From Chachezhania antarctica (GTDB lineage Bacteria > Pseudomonadota > Alphaproteobacteria > Rhodobacterales > Rhodobacteraceae): a stretch of DNA of 64,000 nt. A program made the position numbers and the translations under genes. The DNA is taken from positions 186,001 to 250,000 of the forward strand of contig NZ_QZEX01000004.1 in NCBI RefSeq assembly GCF_003646465.1. The letters run 5' to 3'. The notes beneath the pieces are model-generated. The model saw only the letters and a program-made list of their open reading frames with translations. It was not told the origin of the DNA and made no database searches. Of the stretch, positions 43,047 through 52,017 are shown piece by piece; positions within the stretch are counted from its first letter, which is position 1; each line of letters begins with the position of its first letter.

Positions 43047-44606
43047 TTACGAAATCTGTCGGTCCCGGCCTTCCCAGAACGGCTTGCGCAATTCCGTCTT
43101 CAGCACCTTGTTGGCCCCCGATAGTGGCAGCGGCTCGGTTCGGAATGTCACCGAACGCGGGCATTTGAAGCCGGCGATCAGCGTGTGGCAATGCGCCTTC
43201 AGCTCGTCCTCGGTCGCGGTTGCGTCGGGTTTCAGGATCACGATGGCGTGCACCTCTTCGCCCCATTGCTCCGACGGAATGCCGATCACGGCGCAGGTGG
43301 CCACGGCGGGATGCTGCGCCAAGGCGTTCTCGACCTCGGCGGAATAGACGTTCTCCCCGCCCGACACGATCATGTCCTTCACCCGGTCCATCAGGAAGAC
43401 GAAGCCTTCGTCGTCCATGTAGCCCGCGTCACCGGTATAGACCCAGCCGTCCTTGATCGTCGCGGCGGTCACGTCGGGCTTGTTCCAGTAGCCCAGCATC
43501 GTGATCGGCCCCTTCACGGCGATCTCTCCGACCTCGCCGCGGGGCAGTTCGGTATCGTCCTGGCCACGGATCTGGACCTCGACGATCTTCGTGGCGCGGC
43601 CGGCCGACCGCAGCTTGCCGGCCTTCGGGCCGTCGGTGACATGGTAGTCGGCGCCAAGGATCGTGGCTACGGGGCTCAGCTCTGTCTGCCCGAAGGCCTG
43701 CAGGAAGCCCACGCCGGGGAACTTCCCGAACGCATCGACAAGCGTCGCCTCGGTGATGGGCGAGGCGCCATAGGCGATCAGCTCCAGCGACGAGGTATCG
43801 GTTTCCGCAAGCTTGGGACAGGCCAGCATCATCTGCAGCATGACCGGGACCAGCAGCACGTGGCTGGGCTTGTAGCGTTCGATGGCGGCCAGCGTCGCAT
43901 CGGGAGAGAAGGCCGGGATCACGGCATGGGTGCCACCGGCAAAGGTGACGGCCATGAAGAACAGGAAGTCGGCGATATGGAACATTGGCGCGGCGTGCAG
44001 GTAGGTGGTGCCGTCTGCGATGTGGATCGCCTCGCAGTTGGAAATGCCGCCCGTGAAGAAGTTGGTGTGCGACAGCATCACGCCCTTGGGAAAGCCCGTC
44101 GTGCCGCCGGTATAGAAAATCCCCGCCAGGTCGTCGCCCGAGCGGCCCGCATCGGGAACGGGGGCCGCGGCCTCCACGATCTCGTCATAGTTCAGCATGC
44201 CCTCGGGCGTCTCGCCCTCGCCGCAATAGATCACGGTCTTCAGACCTGGCACCTCGGCCCGGATCGCAGGGATCGCGGCCTTGAAGGCATCGTCGACCAT
44301 CAGGATCTCGGCCCCGCCATCGTTCAGCGCATAGGCGCATTCGGGCGGCGCCCAGCGGATGTTCAACGGCATAACCGCGCCGCCGCCCCATGTCGCGGCG
44401 AAAAAGTACTCCAGGAACCGGTCCGAGTTCAGCGACAGCATCGCCACCCTGTCGCCCGGGCCCATGCCGGCTGCCTGCAGTGCCCCGGCCAGTTTTTCGA
44501 CCCTGGTCTGGAAGTCCGCCCAGGTCCGGTCACGGCCTTCATAGCGGGTGGCAAGACCCTTGGGATTGATCTGGGCGGCACGGCGAAGGACGGCGGTGAT
44601 CTGCAT
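43047..44606 (-). CDS. AMP-dependent acyl-CoA synthetase/ligase
   Basis: A 519-residue adenylate-forming acyl-CoA ligase. The P-loop-like motif is FYTGGTTGFPKGVMLSH (Gly in place of the usual Ser), with AFGQTELSPVAT, YTGDAGYMDDEGFVFLMDRV and the C-terminal lysine region SGANKVLKTELRK. It activates a carboxylic acid, probably medium/long-chain fatty or aromatic; substrate not determinable. Its upstream gap has a striking palindrome and TTGACA on its strand. Downstream of an amidase gene on the same strand. Confidence 0.9.
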   Translation of the reverse strand: MQITAVLRRAAQINPKGLATRYEGRDRTWADFQTRVEKLAGALQAAGMGPGDRVAMLSLNSDRFLEYFFAATWGGGAVMPLNIRWAPPECAYALNDGGAEILMVDDAFKAAIPAIRAEVPGLKTVIYCGEGETPEGMLNYDEIVEAAAPVPDAGRSGDDLAGIFYTGGTTGFPKGVMLSHTNFFTGGISNCEAIHIADGTTYLHAAPMFHIADFLFFMAVTFAGGTHAVIPAFSPDATLAAIERYKPSHVLLVPVMLQMMLACPKLAETDTSSLELIAYGASPITEATLVDAFGKFPGVGFLQAFGQTELSPVATILGADYHVTDGPKAGKLRSAGRATKIVEVQIRGQDDTELPRGEVGEIAVKGPITMLGYWNKPDVTAATIKDGWVYTGDAGYMDDEGFVFLMDRVKDMIVSGGENVYSAEVENALAQHPAVATCAVIGIPSEQWGEEVHAIVILKPDATATEDELKAHCHTLIAGFKCPRSVTFRTEPLPLSGANKVLKTELRKPFWEGRDRQIS

Positions 44607-44670
44607 GAAACGGGACCTGTCGTAAAGATGGTTCACGGGTTGGCGAGACCATCCGCGGCAGGGCAATTCC

Positions 44671-44676
44671 TGTCAA
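44671..44676 (-). promoter_or_regulatory. Consensus -35 hexamer upstream of the acyl-CoA ligase
   Basis: TTGACA on the minus strand (bases 44676 to 44671), with only a weak -10 candidate GATGGT 17 bases on (44653-44648), 65-70 bases before the ligase start. It lies immediately downstream of the large palindrome, so an operator-promoter arrangement is plausible. Confidence 0.4.
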
Positions 44677-44682
44677 CACTCG

Positions 44683-44726
44683 GCGCAACTTGTTGCGCTG
44701 CAGCATTATTCTGCCCTGCAGCGCAA
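44683..44726. promoter_or_regulatory. Overlapping palindromes, candidate operator of the acyl-CoA ligase
   Basis: Perfect 11-bp repeat TTGCGCTGCAG (44693-44703) / CTGCAGCGCAA (44716-44726) with 12-base spacer, overlapping a second palindrome GCGCAA (44683-44688) / TTGCGC (44693-44698). Three TTGCGC half-sites result. The TGC/GCA-rich pattern recalls sites of PhaR-type regulators of polyhydroxyalkanoate genes in Rhodobacteraceae; that assignment is inference. Confidence 0.5.
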
Positions 44727-44740
44727 GCGACGTTATGGCG

Positions 44741-46171
44741 TCAGCGCATCTGTTCCCAAAGCGGCAGGCACATCCGGCCCACCCGCGCCTCGACCGCCTG
44801 CATGGAATCGACAACGAGATCCTCGCGCCATCGCCGGCCGGTGATCTGCACGCTGATCGGCTGCCGGCCCTTCGGCAGATCCGCCAGACGTGCTGGCACC
44901 GATCCGGCGGGCAGCCCCATGAAATTCATCGCGTAGGACCATATCGCCGCGCCCAGCACCTCGCGCACGCCCTCTTCGCCTTCCGCGTCGCGGTTGGGCG
45001 CGAAGAAGGGTTGCGGCAGGAACGGGCTCAGCACCAGCGGATAGTCCTGCTGGAACTGCGACCAGACCCGGGCGTAGTGCGTGCGCTTGGCCATCATCTC
45101 CAGAAGCTCGACGCCCGCGTAGGGTTCGAACATCTCGAAATAGACGTCGAAGATCGCGTTCACGGTTTTCGAGCCCGTGGCCCGGATCGCCGTCTCCAGC
45201 ATCGACCGTGTCTCGCCCATCAGCGCGCGATAGCCGACCTCGCCGCATTCCTGGACCAAGGGCGGATCTACCTCGACCACGTCGTAGCCCGCATCGACCA
45301 GCGCTTCCCGCGCGGTGTCGAGCGCGGCGTCCACCTCCGGATGCAGATCGAAGCCGCAGGTCTCCTTGGTGAAGCCCACCTTGATCGGCCCGTCCAGCGG
45401 CGCACCGCGCCAGGGCAGGGGGACGTGGAACGGATCGGTGGCCCGCGACGCGATCATCGTGGGCATCGCGGTGTGCAGATCCTCGGCCGACCGCACCAGA
45501 AGTCCCTGCACCGACATGGACTGCGCCAGCATCCCCCGTTCGGCCGTCTGCGACGGGTTCCAGGCGGGCACGCGGCCCAGTCCCGGCTTCACCGTCACGG
45601 CGCCGTTGGCGGCGGCCGGAAAGCGCAGCGAGCCGCCGATATCGTTGCCATGTGCCAGCGCGCCGATCCCGGCCATCACCGCCGATCCGGCGCCGCCCGA
45701 CGATCCGCCGGGGGACACGTGCTTGCCCCAAGGGTTATGGGTGCGGCCGTAAAGTTCGTTGTCGGTATCGGCGCGGAACGAGAATTCGGGCGTATTGGTT
45801 CGCCCGATGACCACCGCGCCCGCATCCAGCAGGTTCTTGACCAGTGGTGCGTCGTCCGGCGCGATCAGGTCCTTCAGTGCGGTCACACCATTGGTCGTGG
45901 CATGGCCCTTCTGATCGACGTTGACCTTGATCGTCACCGGCACCCCGTGCAGTGGCCCGGGTTCTGCCCCGGCCTGACGCGCACTGTCCAGCGCATCGGC
46001 CCGCTCCATCGCCTCGGTCCGCAGATCGGCCACGACGGCGTTCAGCGCGGGATTGACCGCGTCCATCCGTTCGATGGCGTCTTCCACCGCGGCTACGGCC
46101 GACACATCGCCTGTCCGTGTCAGGGCCGACAATCCGGTGGCGCTCAGTTTCCAAAGGGGGGTGTCGGTCAT
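44741..46171 (-). CDS. Amidase signature family amidase
   Basis: A 476-residue amidase-signature hydrolase. The Ser-cisSer-Lys triad is visible: K82 in TIKVNVDQ, GGSSGG at 155-160, and nucleophile S181 in GNDIGGSLRFPA. It resembles GatA but lacks GatB/GatC neighbours, so it is probably a free amidase acting on small amides or carbamates. AGGAGATC precedes the start. A family B repeat lies between it and prpE. Confidence 0.92.
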   Translation of the reverse strand: MTDTPLWKLSATGLSALTRTGDVSAVAAVEDAIERMDAVNPALNAVVADLRTEAMERADALDSARQAGAEPGPLHGVPVTIKVNVDQKGHATTNGVTALKDLIAPDDAPLVKNLLDAGAVVIGRTNTPEFSFRADTDNELYGRTHNPWGKHVSPGGSSGGAGSAVMAGIGALAHGNDIGGSLRFPAAANGAVTVKPGLGRVPAWNPSQTAERGMLAQSMSVQGLLVRSAEDLHTAMPTMIASRATDPFHVPLPWRGAPLDGPIKVGFTKETCGFDLHPEVDAALDTAREALVDAGYDVVEVDPPLVQECGEVGYRALMGETRSMLETAIRATGSKTVNAIFDVYFEMFEPYAGVELLEMMAKRTHYARVWSQFQQDYPLVLSPFLPQPFFAPNRDAEGEEGVREVLGAAIWSYAMNFMGLPAGSVPARLADLPKGRQPISVQITGRRWREDLVVDSMQAVEARVGRMCLPLWEQMR

Positions 46172-46274
46172 TGCGATCTCCTGCTGACACGCGGCCGGGC
46201 CAGACTATCCACCGCGCCCGCGCTGGCAAGCCTGCCGCGACGGCGCTGCCCATGAAAGGTCCACGGCCCCAGAC

Positions 46275-46333
46275 TTCTTTGGTCCAGAAATATCTCGGGG
46301 GAGTCCGCGCAGCGGACGGGGGGCAGAGCCCCC
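46275..46333. repeat. Intergenic hairpin repeat, family B, copy 1
   Basis: Pattern TTCTTTGGTCCAGAAATATC, then CTCGGGGG, then stems GTCCGC (46303-46308) / GCGGAC (46312-46317) and GGGGGC (46319-46324) / GCCCCC (46328-46333). It is 33 bases past the prpE stop. The AT-rich portion plus CTCGGGGG is shared with the copy at 60.33 kb. Confidence 0.75.
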
Positions 46334-46366
46334 AACCACTTTTCGAAACAAGCACCCCGGAAACGA

Positions 46367-48259
46367 TCAGTCGCCAGCGTAGCCCACGGACTGCAAGGCC
46401 GCCCGGATCTCGTCCAGGATCGCCGGGTCGTCGATCGTGGCGGGCATCTTGAAGGTCTCGCCATCGGCAATCTTGACCATCGTGGCCCGCAGGATCTTGC
46501 CCGATCGCGTCTTGGGCAGCCGGTCGACGACAACCGCCAGCTTGAACGCGGCGACGGGCCCGATCCTGTCGCGCACCAGCTTCACCACTTCCGCCTGGAT
46601 TTCCGCCGCATCGCGGGTCACGCCGGACGTCAGGCACAAGAAGCCCACCGGCATCTGCCCCTTCAGCGCATCCGACACCCCGATCACCGCGCATTCCGCG
46701 ACATCCGGGTGCCCGGCCAGCACTTCCTCCATCGCGCCGGTCGACAGGCGGTGGCCTGCAACGTTGATCACGTCGTCCGTGCGCGCCATGATATAGAGGT
46801 ATCCGTCCTCGTCGACGTATCCCGCATCCCCGGTCTCGTAGTAGCCGGGATAGTTCGCAAGGTAGCTCTTCCGGAAGCGGTCCTCGGCGTTCCAGAGTGT
46901 CGGGAGCGTGCCGGGTGGCAGGGGCAGGGGCGTCACGATGGCGCCCAGTTCTCCGGTGGGCAGCTCCTCGCCGTTTTCGCCCAGGATCTTCATGTCGTAG
47001 CCCGGCATCGGCACCCCGGGAGAGCCCAGCTTCACCGGCAGTTCCTCGACCCCCATCGGGATCGACACGGCGGGATAGCCCAGCTCGGTCTGCCACCAGT
47101 GGTCGATCACCGGGATCTTCAGGTTCCGCTGGGCCCATTCGATGGTCGCCGGATCGGCCCGTTCTCCGGCCAGGAACAGGGTGCGCAGGCTGCTCAGATC
47201 GTAATTGTCGATCAGAGCCCCATTCGAATCCTCGCGCTTCACAGCCCGGATCGCGGTGGGCGCGGTGAAGAACGCAGCGACCTTATGTTCCGCGATCACG
47301 CGCCAGAACGTGCCCGCATCGGGCGTGCCTACGGGCTTGCCTTCGAAGACGATGGTCGTGTTGCCGTGGATCAGCGGCGCGTAGCAGATATAGGAATGCC
47401 CCACGACCCAGCCGACATCGGACGCGGCCCAAAACACCTCTCCAGGCTGTACCCCGTAGACATGGCGCATCGACCAGTTCAGCGCCACGAGGTGCCCGCC
47501 GGTGGCCCGCACCACGCCTTTGGGCGCGCCCGTCGTGCCCGAGGTATAAAGGATGTAGACCGGGTGATTGCCTTCCACGGGGACGCATTCGGCGTCGGGT
47601 ACACCGTACTGGAAGGAATGCCAGTCGTGATCGCGGCCCGCTTCCAGTTTCGCCACTTCCTGTTCGCGCTGGAAGATCACGCAGAAATCAGGCTGGTGCG
47701 TGGCCATCTCCAGCGCGCCGTCGAGCAGCGGCTTGTAGTGCACCACGCGCCCAGGCTCCAAGCCACAGGACGCGGCGATGATCGCCTTCGGCGTGCAGTC
47801 GTCGATCCGCACGGCAAGCTCGTTCGCGGCGAAGCCACCGAAGACCACGGAATGGATCGCGCCCAGCCGCGCGCAGGCCAGCATCGCCTCCAGTGCCTCG
47901 GGCACCATCGGCATGTAGATGATCACCCGGTCGCCCTTCTCGACCCCTTTCGCCCGCAGCGCACCCGCCAGCGAGGCGACGCGGGCCTGCAATTCGGCAT
48001 AGGTGATTTCATGCTTGGTATGGGTGATCGGGCTGTCGTGGATGATCGCCACGCGCTCGCCATGGCCGGCTTCGACATGCCGGTCGACCGCATTGTAGCA
48101 GGTGTTCACCAGCCCGTCGGAAAACCATTCGTAAAGCGGTGCGTTGGTGTCATCGAGCGCCTTGGTGGGAGGTTGGACCCAGTCGATCGACTGGGCGGCG
48201 TCCATCCAGAAGGCCTCCGGATCCGACGACCAACGATGCATCAGTGACGTGTAGCTCAT
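46367..48259 (-). CDS. prpE: Propionyl-CoA synthetase (acetyl-CoA synthetase family)
   Basis: A 630-residue AMP-forming short-chain acyl-CoA synthetase. YTSGTTGAPKGVVRATGGH, WWQTELGYPAVSIP and the C-terminal PKTRSGKILRATM with the adenylating lysine are present. N-terminus MSYTSLMHRWSSDPEAFWMD and the ASDVGWVVGHSYICYAPL region match PrpE rather than Acs. GGGAGGG precedes the start. Propionyl-CoA would be carboxylated and isomerised by a MeaB-assisted mutase. Confidence 0.93.
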   Translation of the reverse strand: MSYTSLMHRWSSDPEAFWMDAAQSIDWVQPPTKALDDTNAPLYEWFSDGLVNTCYNAVDRHVEAGHGERVAIIHDSPITHTKHEITYAELQARVASLAGALRAKGVEKGDRVIIYMPMVPEALEAMLACARLGAIHSVVFGGFAANELAVRIDDCTPKAIIAASCGLEPGRVVHYKPLLDGALEMATHQPDFCVIFQREQEVAKLEAGRDHDWHSFQYGVPDAECVPVEGNHPVYILYTSGTTGAPKGVVRATGGHLVALNWSMRHVYGVQPGEVFWAASDVGWVVGHSYICYAPLIHGNTTIVFEGKPVGTPDAGTFWRVIAEHKVAAFFTAPTAIRAVKREDSNGALIDNYDLSSLRTLFLAGERADPATIEWAQRNLKIPVIDHWWQTELGYPAVSIPMGVEELPVKLGSPGVPMPGYDMKILGENGEELPTGELGAIVTPLPLPPGTLPTLWNAEDRFRKSYLANYPGYYETGDAGYVDEDGYLYIMARTDDVINVAGHRLSTGAMEEVLAGHPDVAECAVIGVSDALKGQMPVGFLCLTSGVTRDAAEIQAEVVKLVRDRIGPVAAFKLAVVVDRLPKTRSGKILRATMVKIADGETFKMPATIDDPAILDEIRAALQSVGYAGD

Positions 48260-48339
48260 GGGTGTCCCTCCCTCTCCCGATGTCCCAGCCAGAGCGCCGA
48301 CGCCCCGACCGGATCCTCCCGGATGTCCTGAGCGCCTCT

Positions 48340-48395
48340 CCCGCGCGCCGCGTTGATATAGCTCAAATCTGTTACAAATGTTTCAGACCCGGCGC
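48340..48395 (-). promoter_or_regulatory. prpE upstream region with repeated ATTTG half-sites
   Basis: In the 136-base gap between prpE and maeB, the minus strand reads CATTTGTAACAGATTTGAG, two ATTTG units 11 bases apart, one helical turn, followed by TATATC. The spacing would suit a regulator bound on one face near the promoter; short-chain acyl-CoA regulators are a candidate. Evidence is weak. Confidence 0.3.
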
Positions 48396-50669
48396 CTATT
48401 CGTAGGCCTTCACCGGCGTGCCGGCGATGGCGGTCACGTTCAGCAGCCCGCGCGAGGTGATCGAATGCGACACGATGTGCGCGCGGTTGCCCATGCCCAT
48501 CAGGATCGGCCCCACTTCCAGCCCCTCGGATTTCGCCTTCAGGATATTGCGCGTGGCGCTGGCCGCGTCCGGGCTGCCGAAGACGAGGATATTGGCCGGC
48601 CCGTCGAAGCGGGTCTTGGGCATGATCCGGGCGCGCAGGTCTCCGTCCAGCGCGGTGTCCACGTTCATCTCGCCCTCGTAGGCGAAATCGCGGGGCGCGG
48701 AATCGAGGATCTTCAGCGCCTTGCGCAGCCGCTTGCCCGAGCCACTGGACAAGTTGCCGAACTGCGATTGCGAACACAGTGCGATCTTCGGTTCTATCCC
48801 GAAGCGCCGGGCATGCCGGGCGGCGCCGATGGCGATCTCGGCAATGTCCTCGGGGGAGGGGCGCTGATGCACTTGGGTGTCGGCGATGAAAAGCGGGCCG
48901 TCTTCAAGGATCATCAGAGACAGGGCACCCACGGGGCGGAGCTTGTCGGTGGCCAGCACCTGCGTGATGTAGTTCAGGTGCCAGCGGTATTCGCCGAAGA
49001 CACCGCAGATCATGCTGTCTGCCTCGCCCCGTTCGACCATGATGGCCGCGATGGCCGTCGTGTTGGTGCGCATGATCGCGCGGGCCGTATCGGGGGTGAC
49101 CCCGCGGCGGGCCATCAGGTCGTGATAGCTGGTCCAGTAGTCCCGGTAGCGGTCGTCGTGTTCGGGGTTCACGATGGCGAAATCCTTGCCCGGGCGCACC
49201 GTCAGCCCCATGCGTTCGCACCGTGCGGTGATCACGTCGGGCCGACCGATCAGGATCGGGGTTTCGCTCATCTCCTCCAGCACGGCCTGCGCGGTGCGCA
49301 ACACGCGTTCGTCTTCGCCTTCTGCAAAGACGATCCGGCGGTTCGAGGTCGCGGCGGCATCGAAGACGGGCCGCATCAGCAGGGCCGACTTGAAGACCGA
49401 TTGTTCCAGTTTTTTGACATAGCCGTCGAAATCCGCGATGGGCCGGGACGCGACACCGCTGTCCATCGCGGCCTTCGCCACCGAGGCGGAGACCACGGCG
49501 ATCAGCCGCGGATCGAAGGGTTTCGGGATCAGGTAATCGGGGCCGAAGGTCAGCTTTTCGCCGCTATAGGCCGCCGCGGCCTCGGCGCTGGTGGTTTCAC
49601 GGGCCAGCTTGGCGATGCCGTGGATGCAGGCAAGCTCCATCGCGTCGTTGATCTCGGTCGCGCCCACGTCCAGCGCACCGCGGAAGATGAACGGGAAGCA
49701 CAGGACGTTGTTCACCTGGTTCGGGAAATCGCTGCGCCCCGTGGCGATGATCGCGTCCGGCGCCACGGCACGCGCCAGATCGGGCATGATTTCGGGCGTG
49801 GGATTGGCCAGCCCGAAGATGATTGGCCGGTCGGCCATGCGTGTGACCATATCAGGCGTCAGGATGCCGCCGACGGACAGGCCGATGAACATGTCGGCCC
49901 CTTCGATCACGTCGTCGAGCGTTCGCAGATCGGATTTCTGGGCGAACTCCGCCTTGTGGGGGTTCATCTCCTCAGTCCGGCCGTCGTAGACCAGCCCGGC
50001 GATGTCGGTCAGCCAGATGTTTTCGCGTTTCGCGCCCAGCTTCAGAAGCATGTTCAGGCAGGCGATCCCGGCAGCACCACCGCCGGAGGACACGATCTTT
50101 ATGTCCTCGAATGTCTTTCCGGCCACGTGCAGCGCGTTGGTCGCCGCGGCCCCCACGACGATGGCGGTGCCGTGCTGGTCGTCGTGGAAGACGGGAATGT
50201 TCATCTTCTCGCGGCACAGCTTTTCGACGATGAAGCAATCGGGCGCCTTGATGTCTTCAAGGTTTATCGCGCCGAAGGTCGGCTCCAACGCGCAGACGAT
50301 CTTGGCCAGCGTTTCGGGGTCGTGTTCGTCGACCTCGATGTCGAAGCAATCGATATTGGCGAACTTCTTGAACAGAACCGCCTTGCCTTCCATCACCGGC
50401 TTGCCGGCCATGGCCCCGATATCGCCCAACCCCAGCACCGCCGTCCCGTTCGAGATCACGGCGACAAGGTTCGCCCGCGACGTGTACCGCGCGGCATCCT
50501 GCGGATTGGCCTGGATTTCCAGGCAGGCCTCGGCCACGCCGGGCGAATAGGCGCGCGACAGGTCGCGACCGTTGGCCAGTGGCTTGGTGGCACGGATCTC
50601 CAGTTTCCCGGGACGCGGGAACTCGTGGTAGTACAGTGAAGCCTGGCGCAGATTGTCGCTGTCCGACAT
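48396..50669 (-). CDS. maeB: NADP-dependent malic enzyme with C-terminal phosphotransacetylase-like domain
   Basis: A 757-residue MaeB-type malic enzyme: oxidative decarboxylation of malate to pyruvate. The malic domain (about 1-160: SRAYSPGVAEACLEI; NGTAVLGLGDIGAMAGKPVM; VFHDDQHGTAIV), NAD(P)-binding domain (SSGGGAAGIACLNMLL) and a C-terminal domain (about 430-757) homologous to phosphate acetyltransferase (VFAEGEDERVLRTAQA) that is thought to be regulatory. AAGGAGG before 50669 fixes the start. Divergent from the cupin gene. Confidence 0.96.
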   Translation of the reverse strand: MSDSDNLRQASLYYHEFPRPGKLEIRATKPLANGRDLSRAYSPGVAEACLEIQANPQDAARYTSRANLVAVISNGTAVLGLGDIGAMAGKPVMEGKAVLFKKFANIDCFDIEVDEHDPETLAKIVCALEPTFGAINLEDIKAPDCFIVEKLCREKMNIPVFHDDQHGTAIVVGAAATNALHVAGKTFEDIKIVSSGGGAAGIACLNMLLKLGAKRENIWLTDIAGLVYDGRTEEMNPHKAEFAQKSDLRTLDDVIEGADMFIGLSVGGILTPDMVTRMADRPIIFGLANPTPEIMPDLARAVAPDAIIATGRSDFPNQVNNVLCFPFIFRGALDVGATEINDAMELACIHGIAKLARETTSAEAAAAYSGEKLTFGPDYLIPKPFDPRLIAVVSASVAKAAMDSGVASRPIADFDGYVKKLEQSVFKSALLMRPVFDAAATSNRRIVFAEGEDERVLRTAQAVLEEMSETPILIGRPDVITARCERMGLTVRPGKDFAIVNPEHDDRYRDYWTSYHDLMARRGVTPDTARAIMRTNTTAIAAIMVERGEADSMICGVFGEYRWHLNYITQVLATDKLRPVGALSLMILEDGPLFIADTQVHQRPSPEDIAEIAIGAARHARRFGIEPKIALCSQSQFGNLSSGSGKRLRKALKILDSAPRDFAYEGEMNVDTALDGDLRARIMPKTRFDGPANILVFGSPDAASATRNILKAKSEGLEVGPILMGMGNRAHIVSHSITSRGLLNVTAIAGTPVKAYE

Positions 50670-50854
50670 GGGGCAGCCTCCTTCATTCATGCGCGGGTGC
50701 CCGTGGGACCCGTCGCGGGACTGGCAAACGAACGGCCCCGATAGCCAATCGACAAGGGAGGCGATCGGCACGTGGCGGGGAAATCTCCTCGGCCCGGATG
50801 CTATCGGCCTTCCGCGTCGGCGCCTACCCCTAGTGCTGATCTGCGCCGCCGCGC

Positions 50855-50873
50855 CGCGGGTTGAAAACCCGCG
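50855..50873. promoter_or_regulatory. Hairpin upstream of the VOC/cupin gene
   Basis: Perfect stem CGCGGGTT (50855-50862) / AACCCGCG (50866-50873) with GAA loop, 40 bases before the start of the nucleoside-salvage operon. Could be a leader hairpin or operator in the 244-base gap shared with maeB; nothing else is evident there. Confidence 0.35.
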
Positions 50874-50913
50874 CGCCCCGCGCCACTGTCTGCGCAACAG
50901 GAGAGCGCAGCCA

Positions 50914-52017
50914 ATGCCCGACACAATCGCCGAAATCCGCCTGCCCACGACCGAGTTGCGCGACGATATCCCGTTCTTTACCAAGGTGCTGGGGATGCGG
51001 ATGGACATGATCTATCCCGCCGACGATCCCGGCGTCGCTGTGTTTTCGGGCCATGGCCTGCGGCTGCGCATCGACCGCGACGCAAAGGAAAGCGCCGGTA
51101 CGATTCGCATCCTGACCGACGATCCCGACGGGTTCGCCGAGGGCGCCCGGACCCTGACCGCGCCCAATGGCACGAGGATCGAAATCGAGGACCGCAATCC
51201 GCCGCTGATCCTGCCCACGACGCTGCATTCCTTCGTCGTGCGCCGGCTGGCCGATCAGGCCCCGTGGATCGTGGGCCGCGCGGGCATGCACTACCGCGAT
51301 CTGATCCCCGACCGGTTGGGCGGGTCGATCATCGCCAGCCATATCCGCATCCCGGACGGCGGCCCGGTGCCCGACATGGTTCATTTCCACAAGGTCGGCT
51401 TCCAGTTGATCTTCTGCGTCCGCGGCTGGGTCGATGTCCTGTATGAAGATCAAGGCGGCCTGCGCCGCCTGACGCCGGGCGATTGCTTCATCCAGCCGCC
51501 CGAGATCCGCCACCGCGTGGTCGAGGCCTCGGACAATGTCGAGGTGATCGAGATCGGCGTCCCGGCCGAACACGTGACCGAGATCGATCATGACATGGAC
51601 CTGCCCACGGCCCAGTTGCGCCCTGACCGGGAATGGCAGGGGCAGAAATTCGTCCACAACTTGGCCCAAGGGGCCGATTGGCAGCCTTTCCGCCTGCCGG
51701 GCTTCCAGTGCCGCGACACGACCATTGCCGCCAATACCGGCAACGTGGCGGGTGTGCAGGTCGTCCGTCCCGGAAACGGCGCACCCGCATGGGCTCGCCA
51801 CGATGCCGACATCCTGTTCACCTTCGTGATGGCAGGCGGCGTGACGCTTCATGGCGAAGGCCGCGATCCCTACCGGTTGGAAAAGGGCGATGCCTTCGTC
51901 ATCCCGCCGGGCATGGCCACGCGGCTGGCCGACGCCACCGCGGATCTTGAGCTTCTGGAGGTCGCCTTGCCGGGCGCCTTTGCAACCGAACTCGTGACGG
52001 AGCCTGAATTGGCATGA
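50914..52017 (+). CDS. VOC-like plus double-cupin protein heading the pyrimidine salvage operon
   Basis: A 367-residue protein with three parts. Residues 1-85 look like a glyoxalase/VOC half (IAEIRLPTTELRDDIPFFTK, VLGMRMDMIYPADDPGVAVF). A first cupin at about 140-220 has FHKVGFQLIFCVRGWVDVLY and GDCFIQPPEIRHRVVEA, and a second at about 270-350 has ARHDADILFTFVMAGGVTLH and GDAFVIPPGMATRLADA. AGGAGAG precedes ATG 50914. Its stop overlaps the cdd start (ATGA), so it is translated with the salvage enzymes. Function unknown; a role in nucleoside or pentose breakdown is inference. Confidence 0.82.
   Translation: MPDTIAEIRLPTTELRDDIPFFTKVLGMRMDMIYPADDPGVAVFSGHGLRLRIDRDAKESAGTIRILTDDPDGFAEGARTLTAPNGTRIEIEDRNPPLILPTTLHSFVVRRLADQAPWIVGRAGMHYRDLIPDRLGGSIIASHIRIPDGGPVPDMVHFHKVGFQLIFCVRGWVDVLYEDQGGLRRLTPGDCFIQPPEIRHRVVEASDNVEVIEIGVPAEHVTEIDHDMDLPTAQLRPDREWQGQKFVHNLAQGADWQPFRLPGFQCRDTTIAANTGNVAGVQVVRPGNGAPAWARHDADILFTFVMAGGVTLHGEGRDPYRLEKGDAFVIPPGMATRLADATADLELLEVALPGAFATELVTEPELA

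Noticed and set aside
44741-46171. Assignment as GatA of the tRNA amidotransferase
   Set aside because: No gatB or gatC is adjacent, and the sequence is a generic amidase-signature enzyme.
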